A program made the position numbers and the translations under genes. A DNA stretch of 64,000 nt, taken from contig JBCDGZ010000015.1 of the NCBI GenBank assembly GCA_038750655.1, positions 1 to 64,000 of the forward strand, given 5' to 3'. The notes beneath the pieces are model-generated. The model was not told the DNA's origin and made no database searches. It was given only the letters and a program-made list of their open reading frames with translations. Source of the stretch: JBCDGZ01 sp038750655 (GTDB lineage Bacteria > Bacteroidota > Bacteroidia > Chitinophagales > Saprospiraceae). This document shows, in pieces, positions 56,800-64,000 of this stretch. Numbering within the stretch: position 1 is the stretch's first letter; each line of letters opens with the position of its first letter.

Positions 56800-58101
56800 A
56801 TGGATTTTCTGATCAGCCTATTGAGGGGAGGCCTCGGTATCATTGTCATGCTTGCCGTCTGCTACTTTTTTAGCAGTAATCGTCGTGCCATCGATTGGCG
56901 GCTGGTCGGTGCAGGAATGTTGCTGCAAATCGTTCTGGCCATTTTTATCCTTAAAGTACCTTATGTTAGTGTATTTTTTGATTGGATTGCCAAAGGCTTT
57001 ACAGAGGTGCTCAAGTTTTCGGAGGAAGGAGCCAAGTTTATGTTTGGTAGCTTGGTGACTAATCTGGAAGGTTTTGGGTACATCTTCGCTTTTCAGGTGC
57101 TGCCGACTATTGTCTTTTTCTCTGCCCTATCTTCTGTACTTTATTATTTTGGAATTTTGCAAAAGGTCGTTTATGGCCTGGCTTGGTTGATGAATAAAAC
57201 GATGGGGCTGTCGGGGCCGGAGAGCCTTGCGGCGGCGGCCAATGTCTTCATCGGCCAAACGGAAGCGCCGCTGGCCATCAAGCCCTACCTCGAAGGGATG
57301 ACCAAATCCGAAATCCTCTGCCTGATGACCGGAGGGATGGCCACCATCGCCGGTGGCGTCTTCGCCGCCTATGTAGGCTATCTCGGCGGAACCGACGAGG
57401 CTATGCGCGAACTCTTTGCCAAACACCTCCTCACCGCTTCCATCATCTCAGCCCCCGCCGCCATCGTCGCCGCCAAAATGCTCTTCCCGGAAACCGAGCG
57501 TCGAGACATTGTCGAAGATGCTCGCATGGCCGCCGACAATTCTTCCAACCTCCTCGACGCCATCTCCCGAGGCACCACCGACGGCCTCAAGCTGGCCATC
57601 AACGTCGGTGCTATGCTGCTGGTCTTCACCGCTATGGTTTACATGGCCAATAAGCTCCTCATCGGAACAATTGGGGAATGGACGGGGTGGAACGAACAAA
57701 TTCGGGAAGCGACGAACAATCGCTTTCAGGGCTTTAGCTTTACCTACCTACTGGGGCTCATCTTCGCCCCTATCGCCTGGCTGCTGGGGACGCCCTCTCA
57801 GGATATTCTCGTCGTCGGTCAACTGCTGGGGCAAAAGACGGTCATCAATGAGTTTTTCGCCTACGAGCAGTTTCAAGTGCTGCGGAATAGCGGAGCCAAT
57901 ATGTCGGAAAAATCTGTTCTAATTGCCACCTATGCACTCTGTGGATTCGCCAACTTTGCCAGCATCGGCATACAGATCGGCGGGATTGGGGCGATCGCGC
58001 CTGGCCAACGCAAAGTGCTGACCGAGCTGGGGATTAAGGCCCTGATTGGAGGGACCGTTGCGTCCTTTCTGACAGCGGCGATTGCCGGGATATTGGCGTA
58101 G
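56800..58101 (+). CDS. CNT-family nucleoside transporter (NupC-like)
   Basis: A 433-residue polytopic membrane protein with the concentrative nucleoside transporter pattern: FVFxFQVLPTIVFFSAL-like segment near residue 100, the hallmark VFIGQTEAPLAIKPYLEGMTKSE and LMTGGMATIAGGVFAAYVGY, and LCGFANFASIGIQIGGIGAI near the C-terminus. It should import nucleosides with Na+ or H+. It diverges from uridine kinase, a natural partner in pyrimidine nucleoside salvage. About ten helices are apparent. Confidence 0.93.
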   Translation: MDFLISLLRGGLGIIVMLAVCYFFSSNRRAIDWRLVGAGMLLQIVLAIFILKVPYVSVFFDWIAKGFTEVLKFSEEGAKFMFGSLVTNLEGFGYIFAFQVLPTIVFFSALSSVLYYFGILQKVVYGLAWLMNKTMGLSGPESLAAAANVFIGQTEAPLAIKPYLEGMTKSEILCLMTGGMATIAGGVFAAYVGYLGGTDEAMRELFAKHLLTASIISAPAAIVAAKMLFPETERRDIVEDARMAADNSSNLLDAISRGTTDGLKLAINVGAMLLVFTAMVYMANKLLIGTIGEWTGWNEQIREATNNRFQGFSFTYLLGLIFAPIAWLLGTPSQDILVVGQLLGQKTVINEFFAYEQFQVLRNSGANMSEKSVLIATYALCGFANFASIGIQIGGIGAIAPGQRKVLTELGIKALIGGTVASFLTAAIAGILA

Positions 58102-58147
58102 GAAAATACTGATCACATCATGTCTAATGAATAAAGATTGATAAGCT

Positions 58148-58678
58148 ATGACTAGTTTAGAAAATAACATTTCACAAATACTGGAACATTACCACCACAC
58201 CCTAAAAGTGGCCAATAACTTGGTAACGATCGAAGCGTCCAAGAAATCCAATCAGTCGATCCGCTTAAAAATAGTATTGCTTTGTCTTTTACTCGTCGCA
58301 GGTATCTTGGTCTATTTGTTTTACCATAGAAAAGGAGGAGGAGCACTAATCGCCCTCGCCGTCGTTTCTCTAATCAGTGTAATGAATGTCTTCCAGCGAG
58401 AGGCCGAAGCCAAGAAAAGAGTCGTGAACATTGGAGTGGACTATATTGAGGTGACCGAAAAATTCCGCAGGGAGCGCATTCAATTTGACGACATCGAAGA
58501 ATTTCAGATTAACACCAAGATGGAAAATAGGTTTGCTGTTGGCAGCATTATCATTCTGGACAAGAAAAGATTGCCGCTTCAAGTCGTCGAGTTGATCGGC
58601 AAAGATGAGGCGGAGATTTCGAAGGATTTGGAGCAGATTGCTCATTACATCAATGAGGAATGGATCACTAAGGAATAG
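58148..58678 (+). CDS. Membrane protein with PH-like C-terminal domain
   Basis: A 176-residue protein I cannot assign. After a polar N-terminal 40 residues come two membrane helices (IVLLCLLLVAGILVYLFY and LIALAVVSLISVMNVF), then a cytosolic 85-residue domain with the strand pattern of bacterial PH-like modules (VNIGVDYIEVTEKFRRERIQFDDIEEFQINTK). It starts 46 bp after the transporter gene in the same direction and its stop is 1 bp from the end of the convergent phosphoesterase gene. Confidence 0.7.
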   Translation: MTSLENNISQILEHYHHTLKVANNLVTIEASKKSNQSIRLKIVLLCLLLVAGILVYLFYHRKGGGALIALAVVSLISVMNVFQREAEAKKRVVNIGVDYIEVTEKFRRERIQFDDIEEFQINTKMENRFAVGSIIILDKKRLPLQVVELIGKDEAEISKDLEQIAHYINEEWITKE

Positions 58679-58679
58679 C

Positions 58680-59300
58680 CTACACCTCTAATACTTCCTC
58701 TTCTGTAATCACAAAATAACGTTCGCCGGCTTTAGGTTGGAGGATGGCCAGGCCGGTGAAGCGGCCGAAGGCGGGGAGGATGCCTTGCTGGGGACCAAAG
58801 TAAAAGCAGGGCAGGCGGAGCCGCTGTTTGGCGGGCCCGCCCAGGATGACCCCGGGATGGAGGTGGCCACAGAGGTTGTATTGCTGAGATGGAATGGCGG
58901 TGAGAGGTTCGTGGGTGAGCAGGAAGGGCGGGAGGGTCCATTGGTCGCGCAGGGCCAGCGGCAGTTCGCGGTAGTGCTCCTCTTCGAGAATATCGTGATT
59001 GCCTCGGACGAGGGTAAACTGGATTTCGGGATAGTTGCGTAGGAATTCTCCGAAGGCGGGCCACTCGGCGTTATGGTAACTATGGAACAGATCGCCAAGG
59101 AAGGCCACTTGCTCGGGTTGGCAAAGATCGATGAGGGCGTCTAGTCTTTGCAGGTCGGTGAATTGTAGGGCCGTGGGGACGGCGATGCCGGCCCGCCGGA
59201 AGTGGGTAACTTTGCCGAGGTGGACGTCCGCCAACATTAACATGCGATGGCGGGGCCAGTAGAGTGCCTTGGATGGAAAGAGCAGCAGTTCCTCCCCCAT
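58680..59300 (-). CDS. PdeM-like ligase-associated metallophosphoesterase
   Basis: About 206 residues from ATG 59300 (MGEELLLFPSKALYW); a frame to 59387 adds 29 residues without family pattern. Metal motifs are complete: LADVHLGK, FLGDLFHS, VRGNHDI, THEP and NLCGHLHPG. The start LADVHLGKVTHFRRAGIAVP is characteristic of the PdeM group, usually linked with an ATP-dependent DNA ligase, an Lhr-like helicase and an exonuclease in a repair cluster. None of those partners is next to it here. Confidence 0.87.
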   Translation of the reverse strand: MGEELLLFPSKALYWPRHRMLMLADVHLGKVTHFRRAGIAVPTALQFTDLQRLDALIDLCQPEQVAFLGDLFHSYHNAEWPAFGEFLRNYPEIQFTLVRGNHDILEEEHYRELPLALRDQWTLPPFLLTHEPLTAIPSQQYNLCGHLHPGVILGGPAKQRLRLPCFYFGPQQGILPAFGRFTGLAILQPKAGERYFVITEEEVLEV

Positions 59301-59778
59301 TATTGTACAGCTTACCGTTTTCACGGCCCGAAGATAGAAAGTTCTCAGGGACAAAAAAAGAGCAGCCCCATAAGAAGAGCTACCCATATATTACCTGTGC
59401 GATTCTTTTCCTAAAGAAATGGTCGCTTCAATAAGAAGACTGGAGACTACTGGGCGACCTGAAGCAAGACTACGTGATACGTATAGTCCTTCCTTAAATA
59501 GTCTTTCAATTATTGTCTCCTATGTAAATGAACAGTAAAACTTTCTAGTTGAGCAGACGCGGGATTTACTAAATTATAGCGTAAAGTACGCCGCTGAAAG
59601 TGGTTGGTTTGCCGGACAATAGGGTGAGTGGAGGGCGTTTTAATTTCGATTTTATTCTTTATTTTTTAACCTTATAAAACAATATAAAAACATTTTTGCA
59701 CTTATACAAATATTATTAAAACAATCGCCGTGCCTCCCAGTAGGAAACACGGCGGTAATTGCTTAAGAAGTTATTGGC
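59301..59778. other. Intergenic region with hairpins
   Basis: A 478-bp stretch between the phosphoesterase start and the lipoprotein cluster with no supportable gene. It has GGTCGC (59421-59426) complementary to GCGACC (59454-59459), an imperfect dyad around GACTACGTGATACGTATAGTC (59468-59490 region), AT-rich sequence from 59640 and the terminator hairpin listed next. The leftward promoter of the phosphoesterase gene should lie near 59310-59400 but no consensus was found. Confidence 0.5.
59715..59754 (-). terminator. Repeated cluster terminator hairpin 1
   Basis: CGCCGTG (59726-59732) pairs with CACGGCG (59748-59754), with GCCTCCCAGTAGGAAA as loop and partial inner stem. The minus-strand tail is ATTGTTTTAATA, moderately T-rich. 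It lies 25 bp beyond the first small lipoprotein gene and shares its stem and loop pattern with hairpins at 61444-61471 and 62799-62825. Confidence 0.65.
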
Positions 59779-60348
59779 TTAAAATATAATGATTGTACAT
59801 TCTTCTACAGTGACCTCAATTTCAATGGTGATGTCTCCATTTTCTTCAATTGTCACTTCGGTATCTACCTCGACATATGTATATTCAATAATGTCTATAC
59901 TGCGGTCATTAAGAATGTCTGGATTTTGCGCCACTAATTGCGAAAGATCCTCTCCTTCTGGTGACATGTAGGTTTCACGAATTTCAACATTTTGGGTGTT
60001 AATCATGAAACCGCCTTCAATAGCATTTCCATCAGGAAGTTGATCACCCCAGATCGCTTGAACGGTGGCATCATCAATCTTAATATCAGATTTCAGCTCT
60101 AAAGCACTTTTGCCATCGAGATGAGCAACTAGGCTTTGGGATAAATCATCATTATTCACCGTTACCCCAAACTTCTCTCCATCAACAACTTTTCCTGCCC
60201 CAATTGCAGCGTCTGAGCTATAAAAAGCAGATAGCCATTCAGAGTCCGTAAGCCCAGGTAGTTCAACTGCCTGATCGTCTTTATTACAAGCGGTAAATAC
60301 AAAAGTAGCGAGCATACCAACGAGTAAAAATAACTTTGAAACTTTCAT
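59779..60348 (-). CDS. Small lipoprotein, cluster family 1
   Basis: A 189-residue lipoprotein from ATG 60348, where the signal begins (MKVSKLFLLVGMLATFVFTACNKDDQ is split by the Cys of lipobox FTAC); the frame to 60462 adds non-signal residues. It is about 60 percent identical by eye to the next gene, with shared AAIGAGKVVDGEKFG, IWGDQLPDG, MSPEGEDLSQLV and a C-terminal ECTIII motif. No family is recognised. It is the last intact gene of the cluster, with a terminator 25 bp beyond it. Confidence 0.8.
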   Translation of the reverse strand: MKVSKLFLLVGMLATFVFTACNKDDQAVELPGLTDSEWLSAFYSSDAAIGAGKVVDGEKFGVTVNNDDLSQSLVAHLDGKSALELKSDIKIDDATVQAIWGDQLPDGNAIEGGFMINTQNVEIRETYMSPEGEDLSQLVAQNPDILNDRSIDIIEYTYVEVDTEVTIEENGDITIEIEVTVEECTIIIF

Positions 60349-60417
60349 TTTAATAAGATTTAAAAAGGTTAAAAAAATATAATGTTCTTTCGATTTCGAT
60401 ATTAGGAGGTACCTACT

Positions 60418-60439
60418 CACTGATGGTAAAACATCAGTG
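60418..60439. promoter_or_regulatory. Leader hairpin upstream of cluster lipoprotein 1
   Basis: CACTGATG (60418-60425) and CATCAGTG (60432-60439) form a perfect 8-bp stem with a six-base loop, 70 bp before the start codon on the minus strand. The second paralogue and the degenerate copy also have a 7-bp hairpin upstream with different bases. Confidence 0.5.
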
Positions 60440-60519
60440 GTAAACTTGACTAGTAGAAACATTAGAGCTGATAATCGATCAGAAAGAGTTCCTTGTCAGT
60501 TGTGTTGGAGTATCTGGAC

Positions 60520-61104
60520 TTATAGAATAATTATAGTACAAGTCTCTACATAAACTAAGATTCCGTAGGTTTCGGTGATTTCCCCATTTTCCTCTATTTC
60601 TACGTCAACCAATATTTCTTCAACAATAACAAAGATATATTCAATTATTTCAGCATTGCGATCATAGAGTATACTGGGATTTTGCGTCACCATTTCTGAT
60701 AAATCCTCTCCATCGGGAGACATATAATTATTTTGGATTTCAACATCCTGAGCGTTAATGACAAATCCATTTTTAATGGTGTGCGCTTCTGGAATCTGAT
60801 CTCCCCAGATTGACTGAGTCGTAGCTTCGTCAATGCTAACCTTAGCATCTATTGCTAATACTTTCTTATCATCAAGCTGGGTTCTTAGACTTTGGGGCAG
60901 CTTATCTTTTTCAACAGTGAATCCAAATTTTTCTCCATCAACCAACTTTCCTGTACCAATAGCTGCCTCTGAATTATAAACAGCAGTTAGCCATTCGGCA
61001 TCGGTAAGTTCCGGAAGTTGGACGGCCTGATCATCTTTATTGCAAGAAGCAAATACAAAAGTGGCGAGAATGCCTACGAGTAAAAATAACTTTGAAACTT
61101 TCAT
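60520..61104 (-). CDS. Small lipoprotein, cluster family 1 (paralogue)
   Basis: A 194-residue lipoprotein with lipobox FASC and the same layout as the gene downstream: NKDDQAVQLPELTDAEW after the lipid Cys, AAIGTGKLVDGEKFG, IWGDQIPEA, MSPDGEDLSEMV and a C-terminus of ETCTIIIL. The two end in a Cys followed by hydrophobic residues, which is unusual for a lipoprotein tail. It arose by tandem duplication. Function is unknown. Confidence 0.82.
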   Translation of the reverse strand: MKVSKLFLLVGILATFVFASCNKDDQAVQLPELTDAEWLTAVYNSEAAIGTGKLVDGEKFGFTVEKDKLPQSLRTQLDDKKVLAIDAKVSIDEATTQSIWGDQIPEAHTIKNGFVINAQDVEIQNNYMSPDGEDLSEMVTQNPSILYDRNAEIIEYIFVIVEEILVDVEIEENGEITETYGILVYVETCTIIIL

Positions 61105-61219
61105 CTTAATAAGAATTTAATAAATAAAAAATAGTGTATTCTTTTGATTTGGTCATTAACAACTAGCCACTGATCGTGTACATCAATGCAATAATTCTGA
61201 ATAGGCAACGGCCTAGCCG

Positions 61220-61237
61220 CTACTGTGAAAACAGTAG
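61220..61237. promoter_or_regulatory. GAAA-tetraloop hairpin upstream of paralogue 2
   Basis: A perfect 7-bp stem CTACTGT/ACAGTAG closes a GAAA loop, about 115 bp upstream of the second small lipoprotein start on the minus strand (there the loop reads TTTC). It corresponds in position to the hairpin upstream of paralogue 1. Confidence 0.4.
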
Positions 61238-61443
61238 ATACAAAAGGTCATACTTCTGAATGTCGAACTTAAAGTGGAGTGGGTTACTTTGACTATTGTG
61301 CCGTATTGAGAAGAGAGTGGTAATGAAAGGAGAAAGATGAAAAGAATAAAATGTTTAATTTTTTACACAAAACAATATACAAAACATTTTCTATATCCGC
61401 AATGCCCGCTTAAAATTATTGTGCAAAATAGCTGCACTACAAC

Positions 61444-61471
61444 AGCCGTGCCCCCCAAGCAGGAGACACGG
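61444..61471 (-). terminator. Repeated cluster terminator hairpin 2
   Basis: GCCGTG (61444-61449) pairs with CACGGC (61466-61471) with the loop CCCCCCAAGCAGGAGA, close in pattern to hairpins 1 and 3. It lies 62 bp after the third lipoprotein stop. The minus-strand tail is TGTTGTAGTG, not strongly T-rich. Confidence 0.55.
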
Positions 61472-61532
61472 CGTACACCTTGATAAAAGTCTTCGGCAAG
61501 ATGATTATACACCTTGTTGGATACTATTCATT

Positions 61533-62069
61533 CTATCCCGGAATCAGGGTACATCCAGAATAGCAGGTTGTGTTATAACAGTTTAAAACAATGGTGAAAT
61601 CTGGTTCTGGCTCCTGTCTTAACTTTCCATTGATTCTACAGCCATCGTTATTCAGGGCATTCTGACATTCGCAGCGAGCTGTAGGAAAGCCAACGATCAC
61701 CGGTACTGTTCTGTCTGTTGCTACTTCAGCAACTTCTACTGAACTATCATAGCGAATCTTATCTTTGAGCTGTGGGCTGAAGCCATAAATAACGGAATGC
61801 ACATCAGTTGCCGAGTTGTACACCTCTACCTCGGCTACAAATCCTTCTTCCACATCTAAGTAAGAAATAGATTCTATGGTGATGTCTTTCACCTCAGCAT
61901 CCAGCCCATATGCAATAGTTGCAGTAAAATCTTCCATTGATTCACTCACCAGTACATTATTAGGTGCAAAGACTTTCGCTGCCGCTGCAGTGTCCTCTGA
62001 TTTATTACAAGAGGCTAGAGCCAGTAAAAAAAACATAGAAATAGCTAAGCAATTAATTACTCTTTTCAT
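61533..62069 (-). CDS. Small Cys-rich lipoprotein, cluster family 2
   Basis: A 178-residue lipoprotein with lipobox ALASC (Cys at residue 21) and NKSED after it, a beta-rich middle (TIESISYLDVEEGFVAEVEVY) and a C-terminal 50 residues with seven Cys, including CECQN, CYNTTCYSGCTLI. The Cys-rich end recalls the single Cys-Thr-Ile tail of family 1, so the families may be distantly related. A fragment of a second copy lies at 62953-63093. Function is unknown; disulfides in an extracellular domain are plausible. Confidence 0.75.
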   Translation of the reverse strand: MKRVINCLAISMFFLLALASCNKSEDTAAAAKVFAPNNVLVSESMEDFTATIAYGLDAEVKDITIESISYLDVEEGFVAEVEVYNSATDVHSVIYGFSPQLKDKIRYDSSVEVAEVATDRTVPVIVGFPTARCECQNALNNDGCRINGKLRQEPEPDFTIVLNCYNTTCYSGCTLIPG

Positions 62070-62282
62070 TTTTTAATTTTTAAATTGTATTAACATTATT
62101 GAATGGCCTCTTTTCTTTAAGGCATAAGTTGGCCAGGATCAATCCACTGTAGGGTTGAAAACCAGTCCTAAATACTCCTTTCGGAAATAGGCAAAATTTA
62201 ATGGATACAGTTGGAGGAAGCCCACAATTGCAAGAATGTACAATAACGGCATTGAGGGTTTCTTCTGCTGTTTTATAAAAAG

Positions 62283-62391
62283 CTATACCTCTACAAGAGG
62301 TGGGTCATTGATAAGCCTAATTGAAGGATCATCTTTATTGCGAACAATGGACATAGCCCCATCGAACGAAAACAATTGCAATGCTTTCATC
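62283..62391 (-). pseudogene. Possible degenerate copy of a family 1 lipoprotein
   Basis: From ATG 62391 the frame reads MKALQLFSFDGAMSIVR and stops after 18 codons; in the next frame the sequence continues ANKDDPSIRL, matching the NKDD that follows the lipid Cys in intact copies. The AT-rich leader before the ATG (ATATTTTTTTAACCT) is also like that of the intact paralogue at 60348. A frameshift and loss of the hydrophobic signal suggest decay. The match is short, so this could be chance. Confidence 0.4.
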
Positions 62392-62952
62392 GTGAAAAAT
62401 TTTAGTAGGTTAAAAAAATATTTTCTGTTCTTATTTTGAATAGTAACAAGCCTTTGTTGACAGCTCGCGTCAACAGCAAAAGATCAAAACGACAATAGCT
62501 AGACAGCTGCTACAGAAGTAGCATATACTAAAAATTGTATCAGTAAAAAATAAACTTAGTTGTTAAAATGATCAGACTTCGTCTAATTCAATATTACCGG
62601 GCTGATAATACAGAAATGAATTAAAGCTTTGCAATAATAGGTAGTTGATTCAGAAGAAAAATGATAACTAATGAAAGGACCTTAAAATATATTTTATTCT
62701 CTCTTGATGATGCTAAAAATACAAACTAATTATCTTTAATACAAGTTATCATCTTACCTTAACATTTAAAAAGATAAATGGGTGTTGTGTAAAAAATTAC
62801 CGTGCCTCCGTATAGGAAGCACGGTGTGAAAGTTGGGTTGAAGTTATCCCAAAATTGAAGGGATGCAATAACCTTATATATCAGTATCAAAATCACAGAC
62901 AGAGTTACAACTCCATGACCTGCAAAACACACCAACCGTACTACCGTCAAAG
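62392..62952. other. Decayed intergenic stretch
   Basis: No intact gene. It contains a hairpin TGTTGAC/GTCAACA (62455-62475) upstream of the degenerate copy, AT-rich sequence, the terminator hairpin at 62799-62825, and the Cys-containing end of a decayed family 2 copy around 62880-62950, which lies in another frame from its upstream part. Confidence 0.45.
62793..62825 (-). terminator. Repeated cluster terminator hairpin 3
   Basis: ACCGTGC (62799-62805) pairs with GCACGGT (62819-62825), and the minus-strand tail is AATTTTTT. The loop CTCCGTATAGGAA matches the pattern of hairpins 1 and 2. It follows the decayed family 2 copy, so it probably once ended that gene. Confidence 0.7.
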
Positions 62953-63093
62953 TTATAATTCAAAATCCCTCACCTCTTCGACGACTTCCACTGTGCCACC
63001 GTAACGAAGGTCATCTTCCAAAAGAGGACTGATGCAGAGAACATTGGTCCATGCATCATTTAAAGAAATATAAATTTCAACGTCCGCAAATGT
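62953..63093 (-). pseudogene. Remnant of a family 2 lipoprotein
   Basis: The minus frame from about 63090 reads FADVEIYISLNDAWTNVLC, then ISPLLEDDLRYGGTVEVVEE, and stops at 62953. It aligns with FVAEVEVYNSATDVHSVIY and SPQLKDKIRYDSSVEVAEVA of the gene at 61533-62069. Stops lie just upstream, no start or signal is left, and after the stop a Cys-bearing segment continues in another frame. This is a decayed copy. Confidence 0.65.
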
Positions 63094-63382
63094 CGAACAC
63101 TATCAGAAATAGCATCCTAGTTTACCAATAAATATAGAGGTGGATAAAAGCGTTGTAGAATGGACGATTGATCTTAGTAAAATAAGACTAGAGAAAAGGA
63201 TTTGCTTCTTCTGTGTAACACTTGATGTTACAATTAGTTTCATTGGATTATCTTTAATCTAAGATAATTTAAAGTATCAACTTAACATTTATTTATGAAA
63301 GTAGGAGTTGCCCAAGTCTATTAGAAGTAGTACATTTCGACAACTTAAGTAAAATGCTACATCATTTAATTAATCCACGATA
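63094..63382. other. Intergenic region before the DinB-like gene
   Basis: No intact gene. A 48-codon minus frame (MKLIVTSSVTQKKQ...) lies in 63120-63270 without lipoprotein features. The right end holds the promoter listed next. Confidence 0.4.
63308..63338 (+). promoter_or_regulatory. Promoter of the DinB-like gene
   Basis: TTG at 63308-63310, a 20-nt spacer and TACATTTC at 63331-63338, seven of eight consensus positions, 44 nt before the start codon. Confidence 0.55.
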
Positions 63383-63991
63383 ATGAAATATTTCTTCTCC
63401 ACCTTAGTCCTCCTATTGTTTATGACACCGTTCCTTGACGCCCAAGAAGAAGCTGCTCCACCGCCTCTCCCCTACCACGAAATTCCCGAGGCCCCCGAAG
63501 CCTACACCGGCGGAGCCGTCGCCGCCCGTATGATCGATGGCCTCGGCTACCGCTACTACTGGGGCACCGAAGGCCTACGCCCCGAAGACCTGGCCTACAA
63601 GCCCAGCGACGACTCTCGCACCTCCGGCGAAACCCTCGAACACCTCTTCAACCTCTCCCGCACCATCCTCAATGCGGCCCAAAAAGCACCCAACATCCGT
63701 CCCGTCGAAAAGGAGGAACTGAGCTTTGCCGAACAGCGCAAGCGCACCCTGGAAAACCTCTACGCAGCCAGCCAGCTCCTCCGTGCCAGTCAACCCGAGG
63801 AAGTCAAAGATTTCGAAATTATTTTTCAGCGAGGGGAACGTCGCTCCAGCTTCCCGTTTTGGAATGTCCTCAACGGCCCCATCACCGATGCGATCTATCA
63901 CGTCGGGCAGATTGTGAGCTACCGCAGGGCCTCCGGCAATCCCCTCAACCCAATGGTCAATGTGTTCATCGGTAAAACGAAAGGGCAGTAA
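63383..63991 (+). CDS. Secreted DinB-like four-helix protein
   Basis: A 202-residue protein with a signal peptide (FSTLVLLLFMTPFLDAQ) and a DinB/YfiT-like helical bundle: His in GETLEHLFNLSRTI, and His in AIYHVGQIVSYRRASGNPLNP, the usual metal-ligand positions. DinB proteins often are metal-dependent thiol transferases or hydrolases; export is common in Bacteroidota. The third ligand is not certain. The gene ends 9 bp before the window edge. Confidence 0.82.
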   Translation: MKYFFSTLVLLLFMTPFLDAQEEAAPPPLPYHEIPEAPEAYTGGAVAARMIDGLGYRYYWGTEGLRPEDLAYKPSDDSRTSGETLEHLFNLSRTILNAAQKAPNIRPVEKEELSFAEQRKRTLENLYAASQLLRASQPEEVKDFEIIFQRGERRSSFPFWNVLNGPITDAIYHVGQIVSYRRASGNPLNPMVNVFIGKTKGQ

Positions 63992-64000
63992 TTGTTGGGG

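Larger units (their letters stand above)
61105..61532. other. Intergenic region in the lipoprotein cluster
   Basis: A 428-bp AT-rich stretch with no gene. It contains a perfect hairpin CTACTGT-GAAA-ACAGTAG (61220-61237) with a GNRA-type GAAA loop and the repeated terminator hairpin at 61444-61471. The promoter of the second lipoprotein should lie around 61200-61350 but no consensus stood out. Confidence 0.5.

Noticed and set aside
59468..59490. Imperfect dyad GACTACGTGATACGTATAGTC as an operator or tRNA fragment
   Set aside because: Pairing has mismatches and unpaired bases, it lies far from any start codon, and nothing else supports a function.
62759..62950. 63-codon minus-strand frame resembling a membrane peptide
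   Set aside because: It overlaps the terminator hairpin and the decayed lipoprotein end, and its hydrophobic residues come from a shifted frame of that remnant.

Overview
The window looks like a chromosomal segment of a Bacteroidota bacterium, most likely a Saprospiria/Lewinella-type gliding marine or soil organism. The evidence is a hybrid one-component/two-component (HTCS-type) sensor, an STN-type TonB-dependent receptor followed by a DUF4249-like lipoprotein, LytTR regulators paired with LytS-type kinases, many lipoproteins with short lipoboxes, CotH proteins, an ECF sigma factor followed by a membrane-anchored barrel protein, and promoters of the Bacteroidota type (TTG, about 20 nt, TAnnTTTG). 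I saw no rRNA, tRNA, CRISPR array, complete insertion sequence or prophage.

Layout. 0-5.6 kb (minus): a hybrid sensor kinase running off the left edge, preceded in the same direction by a DUF1080 (3-keto-disaccharide hydrolase-like) lipoprotein and a Gfo/Idh/MocA oxidoreductase. 6.2-10.5 kb: a carboxypeptidase-regulatory-like lipoprotein, an ECF sigma factor overlapping an anti-sigma-like barrel protein, and a transglutaminase-like protein. 10.9-14.4 kb: a LytS/LytTR pair converging on an OmpA/TSP3 protein. 14.9-21.1 kb (minus): two CotH paralogues, an asparaginase-domain protein, and a zinc-ribbon/SPFH pair. 21.3-26.9 kb: a second LytS/LytTR pair divergent from an STN TonB receptor and its lipoprotein. 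27.2-28.1 kb: an Xre/RES toxin-antitoxin pair. 28.2-32.6 kb (minus): an aromatic amino acid operon (prephenate dehydratase, aminotransferase, prephenate dehydrogenase, DAHP synthase/chorismate mutase). 32.6-36.2 kb: a two-subunit M16 peptidase. 36.4-47.7 kb: YkuK-like protein, hybrid kinase, DUF255 protein, PD40 lipoprotein, SGNH hydrolase, an unrecognised 178-aa protein, multicopper oxidase, AraC regulator and an FtsE-like ATPase. 47.8-52.2 kb: ccmE, a ccmF-like gene, a DUF2520 protein and a small conserved protein. 52.2-58.7 kb: DUF481 barrel, YHYH protein with a small membrane partner, another barrel protein, and uridine kinase divergent from a CNT nucleoside transporter. 58.7-64 kb: a PdeM-like phosphoesterase, a cluster of small related lipoproteins with degenerate copies, and a DinB-like protein.

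The most striking system is the leader of the aromatic operon. From one good promoter, transcription crosses two successive attenuators. Each has a short leader peptide rich in Phe and Tyr codons (9 of 19 and 9 of 23 residues), a downstream intrinsic terminator, and an upstream strand that can pair with the terminator's 5' arm as an antiterminator. The downstream genes make exactly phenylalanine and tyrosine, so a tandem ribosome-mediated attenuation switch is strongly suggested.

A second unexpected element is a 113-115 bp nested inverted repeat present twice, once in front of the OmpA gene and once, in the opposite orientation, in front of the toxin-antitoxin pair. Its two copies show a compensatory base-pair change in an outer stem. 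Other points of interest are a CcmE with a CxxxY instead of HxxxY haem motif, a CotH paralogue lacking the expected catalytic Asp, intergenic regions with intrinsic terminators but no gene (candidate small RNAs), and a lipoprotein cluster sharing repeated terminator hairpins.
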